Positions 7,964 through 11,272 of a stretch of 11,272 nucleotides of DNA are shown piece by piece. The notes under the pieces were generated by a model. It ran no database searches. It saw only the letters and a list, made by a program, of their open reading frames with translations, and was not told the origin of the DNA. A program made the translations under genes and the position numbers. The stretch's first letter is position 1. The number at the start of each line of letters is the position of its first letter. Origin of the DNA: Rhynchosporium graminicola (taxonomy: Eukaryota > Ascomycota > Leotiomycetes > Helotiales > Ploettnerulaceae); NCBI GenBank assembly GCA_900074885.1, contig FJUW01000120.1, positions 1 through 11,272 of the forward strand, read 5' to 3'.

Positions 7964-8540
7964 TTATATGCCTTCTTCTTCTTCTTCTTCTTTAAGACCT
8001 TAGTACCTATAATAGCGAAAATATGCTTTTGCTCTATATTGAGCTTTAGCTCTAATTCTAACTATACGTATAGCTAGTATTAAGAAGCTTTTAAACTCCT
8101 CCTAAGTATACTGTTTCTACCTCTAATTCCTTCTAATATATGCCTTTAGATCTGCGAAACTCTCTTTAATTAGGTTGAAAAAGGGGTAATATAATAGGAG
8201 ATATTTAAGCTGAAGACTGAAAGTAGCGTATAAGATAGCGACTTTAGGAGCTCTATAGATAGAGGCGTTATCTATAATAATAACTCTGATTCTAAGCTTA
8301 ATATACTCCGGTAAGATACTCTTTTTAAGCTATTTAGTGAAGATCTCTATAGTAATAGAGCCTTAGAAGATTAAAAGCTGATAATACCCCCTTATAGAGT
8401 ATACTAGTAATATTAACTACCTTATCGACCTTTTCAGAACTCTCGATGCCTCTACTAGAGCTCCTCTTAGAGCCTAACCTCTTCTTCTTTCTGCTATATA
8501 TTCGTTATAAGTAGATTCATCGATAAAGTAAAGGTAGTAT
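7964..8540 (-). pseudogene. DD34E transposase (Tc1/mariner-like, DDE_3 type), catalytic half only, RIP-inactivated
   Basis: This is the catalytic domain of a cut-and-paste transposase. First Asp in FIDEST at 8519-8521. Second Asp in IIIDNAS at 8270-8272, 83 residues on. Then YLLLYYPFFNLIKESFADLK, where the family has LPPYSPDxNPIEExFxxLK. The expected Glu, exactly 34 residues after the second Asp, is Lys (AAA at 8165-8167): GAA to AAA after T, a RIP-type change. AYIRRN follows, then a Glu run from a GAA microsatellite and a TAA at 7964-7966. In-frame TAG/TAA stand for Trp/Gln (for example in the RRG(W)ALRGALVEASRV region). The N-terminal DNA-binding half is absent: a few codons before the first Asp the sequence enters repeat A, and an in-frame stop sits at 8561-8563. 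Either repeat A cut the gene or the ORF once began differently. Convergent with the unknown ORF. Confidence 0.85.
7971..7993. repeat. (TTC)n microsatellite
   Basis: A short TTC run that reads as a C-terminal Glu tract (GAA) of the transposase frame on the minus strand. It mirrors the GAG tract at the end of the opposing ORF. Confidence 0.8.
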
Positions 8541-9999
8541 AACGATAGCTCACCTGAATATTATATGAGAAGAAGGATAGATAATAGGGCCTAAGTTCAT
8601 AAGTATCCCGGCAGAACTAGTATCCGACCTAGTATAGTATTAGACTAGTACTAGTATATATATATAAGGTGCTTTATACTCTATCTCTCTTCTTCTTCTT
8701 TCCTTATCTTTTTGTTTCCTTTATAGTAGACTATATAAGATCGCTCTTAGTTTCTCTACTTATTTATTCTTACTTATATATTACCTTAAGTCTTATATTA
8801 TTATATTAAATAAAAAGATTAAGATAGCTAGAGATAGCTTACTATAATATCTTACTACTAAGTTAGTTATTCGATAACTACTTATATATAGCTAAGATAC
8901 TAGAGATCTCTCGGATAACTATAAATTAGGGTTTAATTTAGCTTATCGTAAATAGTATAATAGAGGAGGTCTTCGCTAATACTCCTTTAATAACCTCTTT
9001 AGTATAAAGGAATTATAGATAGATTTTAAAGAAAATATAATAAATACCCCGGAACTTTAACTTTTATATATCGCTACTGAAATAGCTTTAATATACTTCT
9101 TTTTAAGCTATTATTATAGCTTTTAACTAATAAACTAGAGACCTCTCTAGTTCTAAGGGAACTCGACGCGATCCCCCCTGCTCTACCTCTAAACCTAATC
9201 TATTATACTCTTCCTTACTCTAAACGTCTCTTACTCTAGAGAATATTAATACTTTATTAAAGAAGTACTAACTAAGAGGGAAAGGAAAATAAAAGCGAAA
9301 TTCACTAGGAGTATAATCGCTAAGTACTCTTATTACTATAAGTAACTCGAACCTGATCTATTCCCTCTTATAATAATTAGCAGACTAAGAGAAGAAGAAT
9401 AACTCTCTAGAAGATACTATAGATAAACTAATCTCTGCATAAGATAGGTTCCTTATAAGGGTCTCTCGCTTATCTTCGACTCTCCTATTAGAACTAATAT
9501 TATAATCTCTATATATTCTAGAGTTTAATAAGCTAATAAACTCTATTCCGATATATAATACTAAGAAAGAAGATACTATTCCTAATAAACTATCTCTCTC
9601 TCCTAGCGCTGAATTAGTAGAGTTACGCCTTAAGAAGTCTTATCTTACTAAGAAGATCCTACCCTTAGATAATAGATCGGATCTTACTTTCCTCTAATAG
9701 AGAGTATCGATACGAGACTAGCTAGTTATAAACGCTAACTATTACCTTACGGACTTCTCCCGGCGCGTTCTCGTATAAGGACTAGTTACTAGATTAGCTA
9801 AGGAGTATCTTACGCCTTAGTACTTTACTAATAAGTTTAAAACTAGTAATAAAATAATCTTCTTATTAGAGGAGAACTTTCTTACTAGTTTAGAGGAAGA
9901 TAACTATTATAACGCTTTCTACTACTTAGAAATATAATAACTTAGCTATATACGCGAGACTTTCGCTAAGTTTCGTAGTCGATTTCAAAGTGTTATTAT
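8538..9999 (+). repeat. Repeat copy A, about 1.46-kb unit, head-to-tail with copy B
   Basis: The same sequence restarts at 10000 with an offset of 1462 bases, falling to 1461 after a one-base deletion in copy B near 10540. The left boundary, tat(a/g)acgatagctcacctg, is shared with B and, in reverse complement, with C. Differences between copies are mostly C/T and G/A transitions as expected of RIP. The first ~250 bp are noncoding with an alternating TA run (8655-8666) and a pyrimidine-rich stretch; the remainder is a degenerate reading frame. The unit continues at least to 9810 by comparison with B; the last 190 bp cannot be compared because B leaves the window. Confidence 0.9.
8655..8712 (+). 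promoter_or_regulatory. TATA-like run and CT-rich tract upstream of the copy A ORF
   Basis: Alternating TA (about 8655-8666) followed by aaggtgc, then a tract of ctatctctcttcttcttctttcc (in part 8678-8702). A TATA box followed by a pyrimidine tract is a common fungal promoter layout. Copy B has the same at about 10117-10172. This is inferred from layout only; RIP enriches TA anyway, which weakens the TATA part. Confidence 0.3.
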
Positions 10000-10030
10000 T
10001 ATGACGATAGCTCACCTGAATATCATATGA
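8801..10030 (+). pseudogene. Unrecognised RIP-degraded ORF with HTH-like segment (copy A)
   Basis: I do not recognise the family. One plus-strand frame (≡2 mod 3) can be followed for about 400 codons, with stops that are almost all TAA or TAG; the start is not defined. Near the N-terminus, 8891-8926 reads AKILEISRITIN, which resembles a helix-turn-helix recognition segment, followed by QLIVNSIIEEVFANTPLIT. The middle is Ser/Thr/Pro-rich. The C-terminal part is well formed: LVTRLAKEYLTP, TNKFKTSNKIIFLLEENFLT, NNAFYYLEI-like text, then IRETFAKFRSRFQSVII. At 8927-8929 the stop is TAG where copy B has CAG (10389-10391), direct evidence that RIP made it. The frame ends at TGA 10028-10030, and its last codons (from 10001) lie in the start of copy B. 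A transposon-encoded DNA-binding protein is possible, but that is inference. Confidence 0.55.
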
Positions 10031-11272
10031 GAAGAAGGATAGATACTAGGGCCCAAGTTCACAGGTATCCCGGCAGAACTAGTATCCGACTCGGTATAGT
10101 ATCGGGCTAGTATTAGTATATATATATAAGGTGCCTTATACTCTATCTCTCTTCTTCTTCTTTCCTTATCTTTTTGTTTCCTTTATAGTAGACTATATAA
10201 GATCGCTCTTAGCCTCTTTACTCGTTTATTCTTACTTATATACTGCCTTAAGTCTTATATTATTATATTAAATAAAAAGATTAAGATAGCTAGAGATAGC
10301 TTACTATAATATCTTACTACTAAGTTAGTTATTCGATAACTACTTATATATAGCTAAGATACTAGAGATCTCTCGGATAACTATAAATCAGGGTTTAATT
10401 TAGCTTATTATAAATAGTATAATAGAGGAAGTCTTTACTAACGCTCCTTTAATAACCCTCTTAGTATAAAGGAATTATAGATAGATTTTAAAGAAAGTAT
10501 AATAAATACTCCGGAACTTTAATCTCTATATATCGCTACTAAATAGCCCTGATATACCCCTTTTTAAGCTACTATTATAGCTCTTAACTAATAAACTAGA
10601 GACCTCTCTAGTTCTAGAGGAACCTAACGCGATCTCCCCTGCTCTACCTCTAAACCTAATTCGTTATACCTTTCCTTACCCTAAATATCTCCTACTCTAA
10701 AGAACTTTAATACCTTATTAAGGAAGTACTAACTAAGAGAGAAAGGAAAATAAAAGCGAAATTCACTAGGAGTATAATCGCTAAGTACTCCTATTACTAT
10801 AAGTAACTCGAACCTGATCTATTCCCTCTTATAACGATTAGCTAACTAGGAGGAAAAGAATAACTCTCTAGAAGATACTATAAATAGACTGATCTCCGTA
10901 TAAGATAAGTTCCTTATAGAAGTCTCTCGCTTATCTTCGACTCTCTTACTAGAACTAATACTATAATCTCCGCGTATAGCAGAGTTTAATAACCTAATAA
11001 ACTCTATTCCGATACGTAGCACTAAGAGAGAGGATATTATTCCTAATAAACTATCTCTCTCTCCCGGCGCCGAATCGGTAAAATCACGCCCTAGGAAGTC
11101 TTATCTTACTAAGAAGATCCTACCCCTAGATAATAGATCGGACTCTACTTTCCTCTAATAGAGAGTATCGATACGAGACCGGCTAGCTATAAATACCGAT
11201 TACTACTCTACGGACTTCTCCCGGCGCGTTCTTATTTAGGAGCTAGTTACTAGATTAGCTAAGGAGTATCTT
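10000..11272 (+). repeat. Repeat copy B, runs off the right window edge
   Basis: It matches copy A from its first bases (tatgacgatagctcacctg) to the window end (A position 9811). It appears slightly less mutated at several sites: TATG instead of TATA at the boundary, CAG instead of TAG at 10389, CATATG instead of TATATG at the ATG block. It has one base fewer near 10540 (actaaatag versus actgaaatag in A and C). Confidence 0.9.
10263..11272 (+). pseudogene. Second copy of the unrecognised HTH-like ORF (copy B), frameshifted, partial
   Basis: It corresponds to the copy A frame. The HTH-like segment lies at 10353-10388, followed by CAG at 10389, so this copy keeps a codon that copy A lost. A one-base deletion near 10540, absent from A and C, moves the rest into another frame (≡0 before, ≡2 after). 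TAA/TAG stops are spread along both parts. The C-terminus lies beyond the window. Confidence 0.55.

Noticed and set aside
7832..8077. Plus-strand open frame of 81 codons with a Phe run
   Set aside because: It spans the solo LTR, the TTC microsatellite and the antisense of the transposase frame. No domain is seen and its content follows from those features.
1..11272. CRISPR array, bacterial operon or prophage
   Set aside because: There are no regularly spaced identical repeats. The repeats seen are kilobase-scale transposon copies, and the mutation pattern and element families are fungal.

Overview
The window looks like a repeat-rich, AT-skewed compartment of a filamentous ascomycete (Pezizomycotina) genome. 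Over almost its whole length CA and TG dinucleotides are scarce and TA is in great excess. This is the footprint of repeat-induced point mutation (RIP, C-to-T at CpA). No intact gene was found. There are long reading frames whose order and motifs can still be followed, but they are studded with TAA and TAG stops, as expected when CAA, CAG and TGG codons are hit. I found no host gene, rRNA, tRNA or CRISPR array.

Layout. (1) Positions 1-5707, minus strand: a Ty1/copia retrotransposon cut by the left window edge. It has a probable 5' LTR (about 5310-5707), a leader, and one Gag-Pol frame running from about 5038 to 1 in the order Gag, zinc knuckle, protease, integrase, RT, RNase H. The frame is the same at every landmark checked, but several catalytic or metal-binding residues have been lost to RIP. 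(2) 5708-6427, minus: copy C of an unnamed repeat, into which the copia element appears to have inserted. (3) 6422-7805, plus: a degenerate frame of about 460 codons that I do not recognise, ending in a poly-Glu (GAG)n tract and holding the only ambiguous base (n, 6911). (4) 7809-7933: a 125-bp TG...CA unit with perfect 5-bp AGAGA target duplications, probably a solo LTR. It is the one clearly un-RIPed stretch. (5) 7964-8540, minus: the catalytic half of a DD34E (Tc1/mariner-like, DDE_3-type) transposase whose catalytic Glu has become Lys. (6) 8538 to the right edge, plus: two head-to-tail copies (A and B, about 1.46 kb apart) of the same repeat as C. Each carries a degenerate frame with a helix-turn-helix-like segment.

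How it fits together. Copies C and A face each other as inverted repeats around the unknown gene and the transposase fragment, which are convergent. One reading is a long-terminal-inverted-repeat DNA element carrying a passenger gene. The other is an accumulation of nested insertions. A plausible order is: repeats and DNA element first, copia insertion into copy C next, RIP of everything, and last the small solo LTR, which arrived after RIP or was too short to be seen by it. The most novel candidates are the two unrecognised frames (6422-7805 and the A/B frame) and the sharply bounded repeat that joins them.
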